The position numbers and the translations under genes are program-made. From positions 23,838,082-23,902,081 of the forward strand of contig NC_067207.1 of NCBI RefSeq assembly GCF_026262505.1: 64,000 bases of DNA, given 5' to 3'. The notes under the pieces were generated by a model. The model did no database searches, was not told the origin of the DNA, and saw only the letters and a program-made list of their open reading frames with translations. Source of the stretch: Trichomonas vaginalis G3. Lineage: Eukaryota; Parabasalia; Trichomonadida; Trichomonadidae. Shown in pieces: positions 42,600 through 51,523 of the stretch. Numbering within the stretch: position 1 is the stretch's first letter; each line of letters starts with the position of its first letter.

Positions 42600-43412
42600 A
42601 TGGCAGAAGACATAGTGGTTTATACTATTACGACTAAAAACCCTGAGTCATATAATTCTATAACAACAAACTTACAAAGTCCTCAAGGACGATATTGTAA
42701 ACTGACCTTAAACACGATGACGACTAAAGCCTGTTTTGCTCTTTTGACACCAGAAGACTTTGTTGTTGTGAATGGTAAAAAATACTTCTTTGAAGATACT
42801 TACTCAGATATACCACCAACAGGTTTTGTTGACTTATTTAATACTTTAAGGACGGATGTAACATGTGCTGCAACTAGAGCAGGTTTCATTATGTTTGGAT
42901 GTCCGACTGAGTTTAGTATAAACGATATGAGCTATAATACAAAACTTATATCTGGTTTTTACTACCAACAGTTTCCTATAACAGGAAAAGGTGTCATACA
43001 AGGAATGTCTGTTCCATTGACTTTAAGTACACCTATTTTATATATTGTTTCAAACTTAGGTTCAAAGTGCTATTCGAATGTCGACAGAAACTACTATGAC
43101 CAAAAGATACTCATGCGTATAAACAACACTTTCTCTGCTGGTTTGCCTATTGTTCATTCGAATGCAGAGTTTTCAGCTTTAGTAAACTCAAACACTTTAG
43201 CAAACATAAACTTAACCTTAGTTGACGCAAACTTTGTTCCTGTAAAACTTTTATGTCCTATGTATTTGTCAATGACGGCAGAAAGTTTCGAATTGGAAGA
43301 TGCAACTGGTGAAAGTATTGTACTACAAGAACAACTTCAACAACAAATAGCTCAAGAACAACAAATGCAACAAATGGAACAAATGCAACAACAAAGTCAA
43401 GAACAACAATAG
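42600..43412 (+). CDS. candidate minor capsid (penton-like) protein
   Basis: This 270-aa intact ORF is beta-rich through residue about 235 (TKACFALLTPEDFVVVNGKKYFFED; TPILYIVSNLGSKCYSN; INLTLVDANFVPVKLLCPMYLSMTAE) and ends in a glutamine-rich helix (QEQQMQQMEQMQQQSQEQQ). The strand that ends in a D-A-N-x-x-P-V-x-L turn and a hydrophobic strand recalls the C-terminus of single jelly-roll penton proteins, and its place downstream of the major capsid gene supports a structural role. Assignment is by pattern, not by a recognised signature. Confidence 0.5.
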   Translation: MAEDIVVYTITTKNPESYNSITTNLQSPQGRYCKLTLNTMTTKACFALLTPEDFVVVNGKKYFFEDTYSDIPPTGFVDLFNTLRTDVTCAATRAGFIMFGCPTEFSINDMSYNTKLISGFYYQQFPITGKGVIQGMSVPLTLSTPILYIVSNLGSKCYSNVDRNYYDQKILMRINNTFSAGLPIVHSNAEFSALVNSNTLANINLTLVDANFVPVKLLCPMYLSMTAESFELEDATGESIVLQEQLQQQIAQEQQMQQMEQMQQQSQEQQ

Positions 43413-43454
43413 CTCAAGAATAAAAAAAATATTTTTTTTTATTTTTATAAAAAA

Positions 43455-44689
43455 ATGTACAGAATAGACGTTTCAGATTTTTATGACTTCCAAGCGTTCA
43501 GAAATATGTGTCCATTTCGAGACTATAACAAAGCAGTCGAGAATTTGAAACGTTTAGTCATTTATGTCGACTCTGCCCCAGAATGTTATGTCATGAAAGA
43601 ATGGGATGTAGTCTTTAACAAACCTAAAGCGACAATAGTTTCAGAACAAGAATGTAAACAGAAACTTAAGAAAATAAAAGTCGTACAAGTTGGTATGAAG
43701 ATGTTAGATGCTTGGGATATCTTATTGTCAAAGTTAGAAGATTTTTCAGTTCGTGGTATAAAGTTCTATACACCATCTCCAAACTTCTATTCTATCTTCA
43801 CTGGATATAAATACGAACAAGTAGAATGGAAAGAAAATGTTATAGAAGCTTGGTTAGACCATGTCAAAGAAATTATATGCAATGGAAACGAAAGAGTCTA
43901 TGAGTATATCTTATGTTGGTTTGCAAACATCTTACAACATCCAAGTGCTAAAAATGAAACTGCTCTCATTGTAATTGGAAAACAAGGAACAGGTAAGAAC
44001 ACTTTCTTTACAGATATCTTATGCAAACTGTTAGAGGGCTATTCGAACCCGAATATGACAAACTTAGAAAACATCTGCGGTAAATTTAACTCTTCAATAG
44101 AGAATATGAAACTTATAGTATGTAACGAACTTCAAAGTATAGATACAACAAAAGTTTTGAACTCGATGCTTTGAAGAGTCTTATAACAGACAAAGTTGGA
44201 GTTGTTGAAAGAAAGTATAGAGACCAAAGAGTTTGTGAAAATGTTGCAAACTTCGTCATGGTTTCAAACAACGCCGTTCCGATGAAGTTAGAAAGTTCTG
44301 ACAGAAGATATGTAGTTGTCAGAACGTCAGAAGCTCATATGCAAGATACAGAATATTTTGACGACTTAGCAGAAACTTTAACATCTGACTTTTACAACCA
44401 CTTGTTCTCATATTTCATGACATTAGATATTTCAAAGTTCAATCCAAGACAAATTCCACATACCGAAGAGAGACAAACATTGTTAGAAGCAAACAAGAGT
44501 GTATATGAACTGTTTATAGATGAAACTGACTTTGAGTGTTTAGATGAAAGGTCATTGTACGATTCGTATAAACAGTATTGTCAAGAGTATGGTTATATGA
44601 CAGCGTCTAAACGAACATTCTTGGCAAATGTCAAAAATCTTTTAGACGTACAGAATGGTGTATATACAAAGAAAAATTTTTCTGAGTAA
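43455..44689 (+). pseudogene. SF3-type (D5-like) helicase region
   Basis: The region has a Walker A loop GKQGTGKNTFF, a Walker B-like hydrophobic strand ending in CNELQ, and a sensor-type FVMVSNN followed by a DRRYVVVRTSE stretch. Together these are characteristic of superfamily 3 / D5-like primase-helicases of large DNA viruses. It would unwind element DNA for replication. A TTTTTATAAAAAA leader precedes the first ATG. The gene appears interrupted. No primase domain is evident before it. Confidence 0.75.
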
Positions 44690-44726
44690 ATTTTAAAAAA
44701 AATATTTTTTTTATCCGATAGAAAAG

Positions 44727-45147
44727 ATGACGAAATTCATCTCAGTCAACAAGTACATGTCAGGACTTAAAGAAGAACTAGACCCATTCACATATTTGAA
44801 TGTTTACTTCTACCATTTTGAAAAGTCTACATTTGACAAAGTTTGGAACATCGAACCAGTTAAGTTTGCTATTGTGACTAAAAATGGTGCGAAATTTGAA
44901 GACTTAGACATAGAAGGTTTGTTAACAGTCAAAGAAAGTTTTGACAGAAGGTTTCAAACCTTAAAGAAGGCAAAGCATACAAACTTGTTATACCTTATGA
45001 ACCAAAGAAAGCAGACGACTATGAATATTATGAGTCTAAGAGTTGAAAGTTCAAGGTAAATTGGGTAAAAAGATTTTAGAGTCTAAGCCAGTGTTTGCTC
45101 CTAAAGAGGAAGAGAACATTGACATTGACCCAGAAATGTTCTAAAAA
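44727..45147 (+). pseudogene. small Maverick gene region, unrecognised
   Basis: A frame starting MTKFISVNKYMSGLKEELD with an aromatic centre (YLNVYFYHFEKSTFDKVW) follows a TTTTTTTATCC promoter box; acidic sequence (EEENIDIDPEMF) lies at the far end. No domain is recognised. The region looks broken. Confidence 0.4.
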
Positions 45148-45167
45148 TAAAATTTTATTTTTACATG

Positions 45168-45605
45168 TCATATCTCCCCTTCTCTGGCTGGTTCTTTCTT
45201 CTCTTCTTCTACTTTCTTTTCTTTCTTTTCTCTCTTCTTCTTCTCTGGTGGAGTTATGTCAAACTTCTCAGAACCATATTTTTGTAAAAGTGCTTTGTCA
45301 TTTAATAGCTCTTCTATTCTGTTTTCTATTTCATTTTCAAGAACAGCGCATGTGTCTTCTTTGCATTCTAAGAAGTTTTGTTGGACTTCATCTCTCCAAG
45401 AGGCGTCATCTCTGTCAACAAGTCTGTCATTGACAAATTTTAAGACTTCTCTGCTTAAGGTTTTATGGTTCTTGTCATATTCCCAGAAACAGAACTTTAG
45501 AACAAATTCACCTTTCTTGTTTACACTATGTAAGATTTTATGGTCGACAGATGTTTTGCTGTCGAAAAGCTTGTCTCGAATATAGATAGCGAAATCGCTA
45601 GACAT
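45168..45605 (-). CDS. small charged Maverick protein, 145 aa
   Basis: This intact frame begins MSSDFAIYIRDKLFDSKTSVD, has a helical middle, and ends in a K/E-rich tail (EKKKREKKEKKVEEEKKEP). It is divergent from the packaging ATPase region, sharing TTTTTATCTTTTAGG upstream. Its 3' end abuts the opposite-strand small gene. Function unknown. Confidence 0.45.
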   Translation of the reverse strand: MSSDFAIYIRDKLFDSKTSVDHKILHSVNKKGEFVLKFCFWEYDKNHKTLSREVLKFVNDRLVDRDDASWRDEVQQNFLECKEDTCAVLENEIENRIEELLNDKALLQKYGSEKFDITPPEKKKREKKEKKVEEEKKEPAREGEI

Positions 45606-45641
45606 TTCCTAAAAGATAAAAATTTTAATTTTTCTAAAAAT

Positions 45642-46515
45642 ATGTTAGAAAAAAAGTTTGCTGACATTGACAAGAAATTTGAGAATGTTTTAAACAAGAA
45701 CAAGAGGAAGTTGGAAAATGCTCAGATAAAACCCATACATGACAAGTTCCTATTTGCTCAGAATGGTATAACAGGTCTAATTGCACCACCTGGGTCGGGT
45801 AAGACTTTCACTTATCTTAAAATGGCTGCACAACAACAAGAACTAGATGAGAAGAACCCATTCTATGAGTTAGTAGTCATTTGTAGTACTTCTGGTCAAT
45901 TTGACCAAACCGTCAATTCGTTCAAAGATATTATAAAAAAGTCTAAGTTAGTATGTATAAAAGATACTGAGTTGTTAGATTGGATAAAGAAGTACCAAAG
46001 AAGAGTTTTGAAGTACAATGCTATAAATGAGTATATAAACTCGAAGTTTAAAGACCCAAATGAGGAAATGCAGAGAATATTAGAGAAGAAACACTTCAGA
46101 AACAAACAGAAAGAGATAGAATACATTTCGAAGAAATTGCAATCTTACGATTGGAAGACTTACCCTCATATGTCTTCTTATCTTAGATGACTTTGCTTCT
46201 CATCCTTTGTTAAAGAACAGAGAACAAGACATGTGTCGAATTCTTAAGAAGCTCAGACACTTTAACATCTCAGTTGTCATTTGTGTACAGACAGCCAAGA
46301 GTTTAAGTAAGGATGTAAAGAGAATACTTACTGATATCATACTTTTCCCCGGATTGTCCGAAGACGATTTCATGGAACTTATGAAAGAGTCCATGGCAGG
46401 TAAGTTTGACAGACATGAACTATGGGAGAAGTACAAAGTCATACAAGACCCTCATACTTCTTTCAGAATTCATATCTACGCAAACAAAGTTCAAATTGTA
46501 AAAAGTCAAGCGTAA
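45642..46515 (+). pseudogene. A32-type genome packaging ATPase region
   Basis: The Walker A motif GLIAPPGSGKTFTYLKM is preceded by a charged N-terminal helix. Further along are a Walker B-type acidic strand and RILKKLRHFNISVVICVQTAKSLSKDVKR, the sensor region typical of FtsK/HerA-like A32 ATPases, with the conserved Gln (VQTAKS). The enzyme would pump DNA into capsids. The start ATG at 45642 is preceded by AATTTTTCTAAAAAT. The gene appears interrupted. Confidence 0.8.
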
Positions 46516-46609
46516 AAATGTAAGTGTTTGAGTCTTAGTCTGTTGTGGTGCTGGGGCTGTCGGTTCTTCTGGCTTTGGAATGGACTCGGTTGGTGGTACG
46601 TCGGACATT
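46420..46609 (-). CDS. short divergent ORF left of array 1
   Basis: This frame begins MSDVPPTESIPKPEEPTAPAP directly at the edge of array 1 and soon overlaps the 3' end of the ATPase gene on the other strand. The same start (MSDVPP) occurs left of array 2, so the 5' end is conserved even though the frames are short. Probably a gene remnant or a very small regulatory peptide. Confidence 0.35.
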
Positions 46610-46976
46610 GTCTTGAAACAATAAAAGACTTGTCTTGAAAAAGTAAAAGACTTGTCTTGAAACAATAAAAGACTTGTCTTGAAAAAGTAAAAGACTTGTC
46701 TTGAAAAAGTAAAAGACTTGTCTTGAAAAAGTAAAAGACTTGTCTTGAAAAAGTAAAAGACTTGTCTTGAAAAAGTATATCGTCTTCAATCAAGACCACT
46801 GTTCTCAAATTTGAGAACTTTACACCAAAAAATTTCTTGAAAAATAACGGGTCTTGTCTTGAAAAAGTAAAAGACTTGTCTTGAAAAAGTAAAAGACTTG
46901 TCTTGAAAAAGTAAAAGACTTGTCTTGAAAAAGTAAAAGACTTGTCTTGAAAAAGTAAAAGACTTGTCTTGAAACA
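46610..46976. repeat. 22-bp-period palindromic array 1 (8 + 6 units)
   Basis: Units GTCTTGAAAAAGTAAAAGACTT (22 bp) start at 46610 and every 22 bp to 46764, then 46856 and every 22 bp to 46966. Adjacent units create AAGAC-TT-GTCTT half-sites with twofold symmetry. Between the two clusters is a perfect palindrome, GTTCTCAAATTTGAGAAC (46801-46818). The last unit runs directly into the ATG at 46977, and the first ends at the ATG of a divergent minus-strand frame at 46609. Confidence 0.93.
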
Positions 46977-47168
46977 ATGACCGACATAGACCCAGCAGAT
47001 GAGGCAATTTACCATCTAGAGCTACATGAGCCATCTTTGGTGTCAAGCTTGAAAAATAAATGGTTCATTTACTCTTCTTCTTTGAAGTTATCGAAATACT
47101 CTGTTATCTTTTCCTTCAGTAGCGGTAAGTCTTCTTTGAATGTAAGTATTGTACAACCTTTCATATCA
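46977..47168 (+). CDS. short ORF right of array 1 (paralogue of 50980-51345 N-terminus)
   Basis: The first 12 residues (MTDIDPADEAIY) match the start of the 121-aa protein behind array 2 (MDSIEPLDEAIY), after which the two diverge. It is likely the remnant of a duplicate. Confidence 0.4.
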
Positions 47169-47896
47169 TAGTGTGTTTGAGGTAACGTATCTTGAACTAT
47201 CTGTTTAAATCTTCATTTGGTGTCATTGAAATCGGTAAGTTTTCGCGATAGAACCAATTTCTGTCAGATTTGTAAATCTTAGCTAAGTCGTAAAAGCTTT
47301 TGTTGTTTCTTCTGACTAAATGCAACATAACCATATCTCTGTCTTCTTCATTTTCCATCTCTTCAGTGTAAATCATATACTTATAGTTCTTTTCCTTTCC
47401 TTTTGGTACCGAACGTGGTATTCTTTTCTGTATGTTTTTGTCTTTTGCTTCAAGCTTGTTTCTAGCTCTTCACGTTCTTGTCTATGAAGTTCGTCAAGAA
47501 GTCTGTAAATATACCAAGCGTAACGAGGTGAAGCCCACATTGCAACAGCATTTACAAGAAGTCTATGTACATACCAACCTCTCAAACCATTTGGCAATTT
47601 TTCACGATTTTCATAGAGTTTTGGCGACTGGGGTTTTTCTCCCACTCGCTGTTCTTCACTGTTTTTATAGAGTTTTGGCGACTGGGGTTTTTCTCCCACT
47701 CGCTGTTCTTCACGATTTCAGAAAAAAGTCTGTCTCGCTGTGCTTCGCTCAAAAGTTCAATAGTGCTTTGGTTCCTAAACCAGTCTTTAGGAACCTTAGT
47801 ATCTGGTGCAAAACATGCTGTCAAAATACTTTGCATTTGGTACATGTCATCTTTGACCGAACGAATGAGACGTAACTGTTTGTTAAACTGAACCAC
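47060..47896 (-). pseudogene. KilA-N/Bro-type DNA-binding protein region 1 (broken)
   Basis: The segment GWYVHRLLVNAVAMWASPRYAWYIYRLLDELHRQER matches the C-terminal half of a KilA-N domain. Downstream sequence on the same strand reads like the C-terminal extension of viral Bro/MSV199 proteins (LVRRNNKSFYDLAKIYK). Two direct copies of a PSRQNS/EWEKN unit lie within it. Such proteins regulate viral genes or bind DNA. The region is broken. Confidence 0.6.
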
Positions 47897-48046
47897 TCGT
47901 ATTCTTCACTTATGGCTTCATGAACGATAGCAGTTGTTGTGTTCTCTGATGTTGTCATATCTGTCTTTACATACAAAATAAAAAATAAAATAAAAATAAA
48001 ATTAGCGTTATTTTCTATCTTGTATAAAAGACCAAAAATAAACGCT

Positions 48047-48661
48047 TTACATGTATTTTTCAGCAACTTCGTCAAATACTTTTATAGCTTTGTCGATCTC
48101 ATCTACTTCAAACGTTTCTTTACCTCTCGTGGGAGCACCATACATTTTCTCAAACTTTTCAAGTAGTTCTGTTTCAGCAGCTCTCATATCATTCACAAAC
48201 ACAACCTTGACTCTATTGACTATACTGTCATATCTTTGAGTTATATTATATGTTCTTCCTATCTTATATCTCTTTGTATTGAAGTCCTTCGGTTTCTGAA
48301 CGATGTAAAGTAAGCCTTCACTGCAACGTTCCGTATCGAATGAACCATATGTTATGAAATTATATCCAACAACTGGGTCAATCCAGAACAAAACTACTGG
48401 TATAAGACTTTTGTCTATAAGATATGCTCTTGTTCCATAGAATCTTACCGATATCATAAGCTCAGGATTTCTTGTCAAAATTTTCTGAGTTGAAGCATTT
48501 TTAACCCAGTCGTGTGCTTTCTTTCCTTCAGATAGTGTTAAAATGTCTGACAAAGAATATTTTTTGTATTTCTTTGAGTATCTTACGTTTAAATCACCTA
48601 TTCTAACTATTTTGGTCTCATTGTCTATCTTTTTAACTGTTTCAAACTCAGTGCTTGTCAT
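48047..48661 (-). CDS. KilA-N-like plus T5orf172 (GIY-YIG-like) protein, 204 aa
   Basis: The intact ORF has an N-terminal KilA-N-like region (LNVRYSKKYKKYSLSDILTLSEGKKAHDWVKNASTQKIL, about 22-60) and a C-terminal T5orf172/GIY-YIG-like domain (about 115-200): GLLYIVQKPKD, then RYKIGRTYNITQRYDSI, then DMRAAETELLEKFEKMY and GKETFEVDE. This arrangement is known from giant viruses, phages and their satellites. It may be a DNA-binding nuclease or repressor. The start is preceded by TTTTTTATTTTGTATGTAAGAACAGGAA, an element-type box split over a longer leader. Confidence 0.7.
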   Translation of the reverse strand: MTSTEFETVKKIDNETKIVRIGDLNVRYSKKYKKYSLSDILTLSEGKKAHDWVKNASTQKILTRNPELMISVRFYGTRAYLIDKSLIPVVLFWIDPVVGYNFITYGSFDTERCSEGLLYIVQKPKDFNTKRYKIGRTYNITQRYDSIVNRVKVVFVNDMRAAETELLEKFEKMYGAPTRGKETFEVDEIDKAIKVFDEVAEKYM

Positions 48662-48744
48662 TTCCTGTTCTTACATACAAAATAAAAAAATAAAAAAAAA
48701 TAAAACTAACGTTAATTTTATTTTTTCTATCTTGTATAAAAGAT

Positions 48745-49095
48745 ATGATTTCATAGAGTTTTTTTTTACGATTTTCGTACGGAATCTCTACCCTCGGTTT
48801 TCCGAGGGTCGCATTTTTTCACGATTTTCATAGAGTTTTTTTACGATTTTCGTACGGAATCTCGACCCGCGGTTTTCTACCGGTCGCAAACATATGAGGA
48901 AATTCATGAAATTTGGTCATTTTTTCATGATTTCAGGGATTTTTTTTACGAAGAGTAAAAGTTCACTTCGTCAAAAAAATACAGTTATATCATGAAATTT
49001 GGTCATTTTTTCATGATTTCATAGAGTTTTATGCAAGGCCGAAAAAAGTCGGGGTAGCAAACATATGAGGAAATTCATGAAATTTGGTCATTTTA
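48745..49095. repeat. non-coding hairpin/direct repeat block
   Basis: Two near copies of a unit (TTTTACGATTTTCGTACGGA, then a C/G-rich hairpin such as ACCCTCGGTTTTCCGAGGGT or GACCCGCGG...CCGGTCG) and several copies of GAAATTTGGTCATTTTTTCATGA and ATTTCATAGAG lie here. No ORF is credible. Confidence 0.6.
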
Positions 49096-49099
49096 CTCA

Positions 49100-49838
49100 G
49101 CAAAAATATATTTTAGATCTAACCAGGTCCCTCGGTCCCTCGGTCCCTCGGTCAACTAACATTTTTTTGAAAATGGTGACAACATGACATTTTGACAACA
49201 GTCCAGGAAATAGACTTCTTCGTCAATGTTTTGGTCCGGGAACAACAAAATTCAAGAGTTTTGTGTGTTTTCTACGGTGGAGCCAAAAATGGCTCGACCT
49301 CAAAACAAGCATTTTGTGAAGAATATACCACCCCGCGGAATTCCGCGGGTTGCTTTTTATACAAAACATATACGATGAAAGTCTTGACAAAACAAGCATT
49401 TCGTGAAGAATATACCACCCGCCGGAATTCCGGCAGGTGCTTTTTTATACAAAACATTTACGAAGAAGTCTCAACAAAACAAGCATTTCGTGAAGAATAT
49501 ACCACCCCGCGGAATTCCGGCAGGTGCTTTTTTTATACAAAATTCAACGGGTGAAAGAATACGAAGAAGAAGTCATGACAAAACATAGACAAGAAAGTTC
49601 ATGAGAAATTAGATGAAGAAGTCTTGACAAAACAAGCATTTCGTGAAGAATATACCACCCCGCGGAATTCCGCGGGGTGCTTTTTATACAAAACATATAC
49701 GAAGAAGTCTATTTCCTGTGTTGTTGTCAAAATGTCATGTTGTCACCATTTTCAAAAAGATGTTAGTTGACCGAGGGACCGAGGGACCTGGTGACGTAGT
49801 GACACCTAAAAACCATCTAACCTAAAATATATTTTTGC
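49100..49838. mobile_element. nested inverted-repeat element with GC palindromes (739 bp)
   Basis: The left arm begins GCAAAAATATATTTTAG, contains three tandem TCCCTCGG units, then CAACTAAC...GGTGACAACATGACATTTTGACAACA and GGAAATAGACTTCTTCGT. The right arm (about 49690-49838) is its reverse complement with two TCCCTCGG units and small differences. Between the arms are four copies of a unit AAACAAGCATTT(C)GTGAAGAATATACCACC followed by a GC palindrome and CTTTTTATACAAAAC. It looks like a MITE inserted in the Maverick. Confidence 0.75.
49331..49354. repeat. GC palindrome followed by T-tract (copies also near 49425, 49499, 49659, 50290, 51421)
   Basis: CCCCGCGGAATTCCGCGGGG-type palindromes flanked on one side by ACCA(C)C and on the other by GC(T)nATACAAAA. 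Copy 2 reads CCCGCCGGAATTCCGGCAGG with compensating changes. The copies near 50290 and 51421 are in the opposite orientation, outside the nested element. Such stem plus T-tract is hairpin-terminator-like. Confidence 0.8.
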
Positions 49839-49866
49839 CGAATTCAATAAAAATAAAATGGTTCAT

Positions 49867-50520
49867 TTACTCAAAATATTTTTGTACAAAAGGACCCCAA
49901 CCTTTTAACCTCTCTTCTGCAGCTTCTAATGAAACTTTAGCGAGTTCATATTCTCTAAATTCTCTCTTTAAATCTTCTTGTTCCCATTGGTTTAGTTCGT
50001 ATGGAGAATCTCTATAACCAGAACATATCTCATGTTCATGTTCTATTGTTTTTATGCATTTTTCTAACTTCTTCTTCGAACAAAGGTTTAGCATTCTCTA
50101 CTGTATCTTCAAGTTCTTCTTCATCTAATTTCTCATGAACTTTCTTGTCTATGGAGTCCAGAATTTTTCCAACTGCTATGCAATATTTTGGAGAGCCACA
50201 TTGCTATATAGTTTGTAAGTCTTGGTCTACATACATTCCTCTAACCTGTTTGATTTCATCCGGAATTTCTGCATTAACTTGTATAAAAGCAACCCGCGGA
50301 ATTCGCGGGTTGGTATATTCTTTCACAAAATGCCTTAAAATACTCTTCCAAGACTTATTTCCAACAACCTTCTAAAGTCTTTCCTAAACTGCTGACATAT
50401 CTTTGTTGCATTTATATAACCATCCTTGTCTCTACGTAAGACTTCAATACCGTTGTAAGTGCCTTTTGTGAATGTTTCGCCATTAGATTTGTTCGTGAAC
50501 GTTTTTGCTTCGACTGTCAT
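49867..50520 (-). pseudogene. KilA-N domain protein region 2 (broken, palindrome inserted)
   Basis: The N-terminal part (MTVEAKTFTNKSNGETFTKG; KDGYINATKICQQFRKDFRRLLEI) is a clear KilA-N start with the DGYINATKIC motif. On the same strand further on are RGMYVDQDLQT and, at the end, a charged helical tail (KLEKCIKTIEHEHE, REYELAKVSLEAAEERL). One of the GC palindromes with its flanks lies inside this region, so a repeat unit has inserted into the gene. The TTTTTATTGTAAGAACAGT leader matches that of the 48047-48661 gene. Confidence 0.7.
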
Positions 50521-50713
50521 ACTGTTCTTACAATAAAAATAAAAAATATTTTTTTTAAAAAAACCAACTTTTTATTTTATTTCGGGAAAATTCATGAAAA
50601 TTCAACGGGTGAAAAAAGAGGTGAGAAAACAGGTGAGATCTCACCACTTCACCTAAAAAATATTTTTTGGTGGTACATCGGACATTCGTTTGTGGCTTAA
50701 CCGTCGGACATTC

Positions 50714-50979
50714 GTTCTGAAGCAGTGCAAGTCTTGTTCTGAAACAGTACAAATATTGTTCTGAAACAGAACAAATATTGTTCTGAAACAGAACAAATAT
50801 TGTTCTGAAACAGAAAATTTTTCTCTCAAATTGAGAGCTTTTACGGGAAATTTGTTCTGAAAAAGTACAAGACTAGTTCTGAAAAAGTACAAGACTAGTT
50901 CTGAAACAGAACAAGACTAGTTCTGAAACAGAACAAGACTAGTTCTGAAAAAGTACAAGACTAGTTCTGAAACAGAACA
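50714..50979. repeat. 22-bp-period palindromic array 2 (5 + 6 units)
   Basis: Units of the form GTTCTGAAACAGAACAAGACTA (22 bp) start at 50714 to 50802 and at 50854 to 50964, always 22 bp apart. The core GTTCTG-AAA-CAGAAC is a perfect interrupted palindrome. A central palindrome TCTCTCAAATTGAGAGC (about 50822-50838) separates the two clusters. The last unit runs into the ATG at 50980. The design is that of array 1 with a different unit sequence. Confidence 0.93.
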
Positions 50980-51345
50980 ATGGACAGCATCGAGCCATTA
51001 GATGAGGCAATTTACCTTATAGAGATAAATGAAGTTGTTAAGCAGTACTTGGGCAAGGACAAAGCCAACAAGTCCCTCGGCGTCTGGTTGTCTGGAAGAG
51101 GTGCGCTGAAAATCGAGATTTCGACTGGAATTCCAATTCAAATACCAGAAAACACTCTTGTAGACGACATAAAGGAGATGAAGAAAGAAGCTCTTCTCAA
51201 GTTCTTTGCAAAGCGCCCATGGATACAACTTCCAAACAGAGAGAGTCCAATTCCACGAATTATACAAATTCTCAGAGCACTGTTCCACTTCTCTGGTCAG
51301 CCGTTCTACATAACCTGTGAAGGCGACATCCAACCAGTTCAGTAA
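50980..51345 (+). CDS. array-2-linked protein, 121 aa (unrecognised)
   Basis: The intact ORF begins MDSIEPLDEAIYLIEINEVV and has an ordered alpha/beta look with ENTLVDDIKEMKKEALLKFFAKRPW and IPRIIQILRALFHFSGQPFYI. Its start codon is the last bases of a 22-bp unit, so the array must act as its leader or promoter. It has no recognised family. Base composition is clearly less AT-rich than neighbours. Possibly the regulator that binds the array. Confidence 0.6.
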   Translation: MDSIEPLDEAIYLIEINEVVKQYLGKDKANKSLGVWLSGRGALKIEISTGIPIQIPENTLVDDIKEMKKEALLKFFAKRPWIQLPNRESPIPRIIQILRALFHFSGQPFYITCEGDIQPVQ

Positions 51346-51523
51346 AAATCTCATTTTAACTCACTTTTTTCTATCTTAAGGAAATTCATGAAAATTCACC
51401 TGTTGAATTTTGTATAAAAAGCACCCCGCGGAATTCCGCGGGGTGGTATATTCTTCACAAAATGCTTGTTTTGAGGTCGAGCCACTTTTGGCTCCACCTC
51501 TTTTTTCAACCAAAACTCATTTT

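Noticed and set aside
46610-46976. Interpretation of the 22-bp array as a CRISPR array
   Set aside because: Units are contiguous without spacers and no cas-type genes are present; the organism is eukaryotic.
46506-47046. Frames with repeated FYFFKTSLLLFQDK-like peptides
   Set aside because: They are translations of 22-bp array 1 in the other strand; the array is explained by its palindromic DNA units.
49192-49554. Plus-strand frame encoding a repeated QAFREEYTTPRNSG peptide
   Set aside because: It is a by-product of the tandem GC-palindrome unit in the nested element; the repeated DNA explains the repeated peptide.
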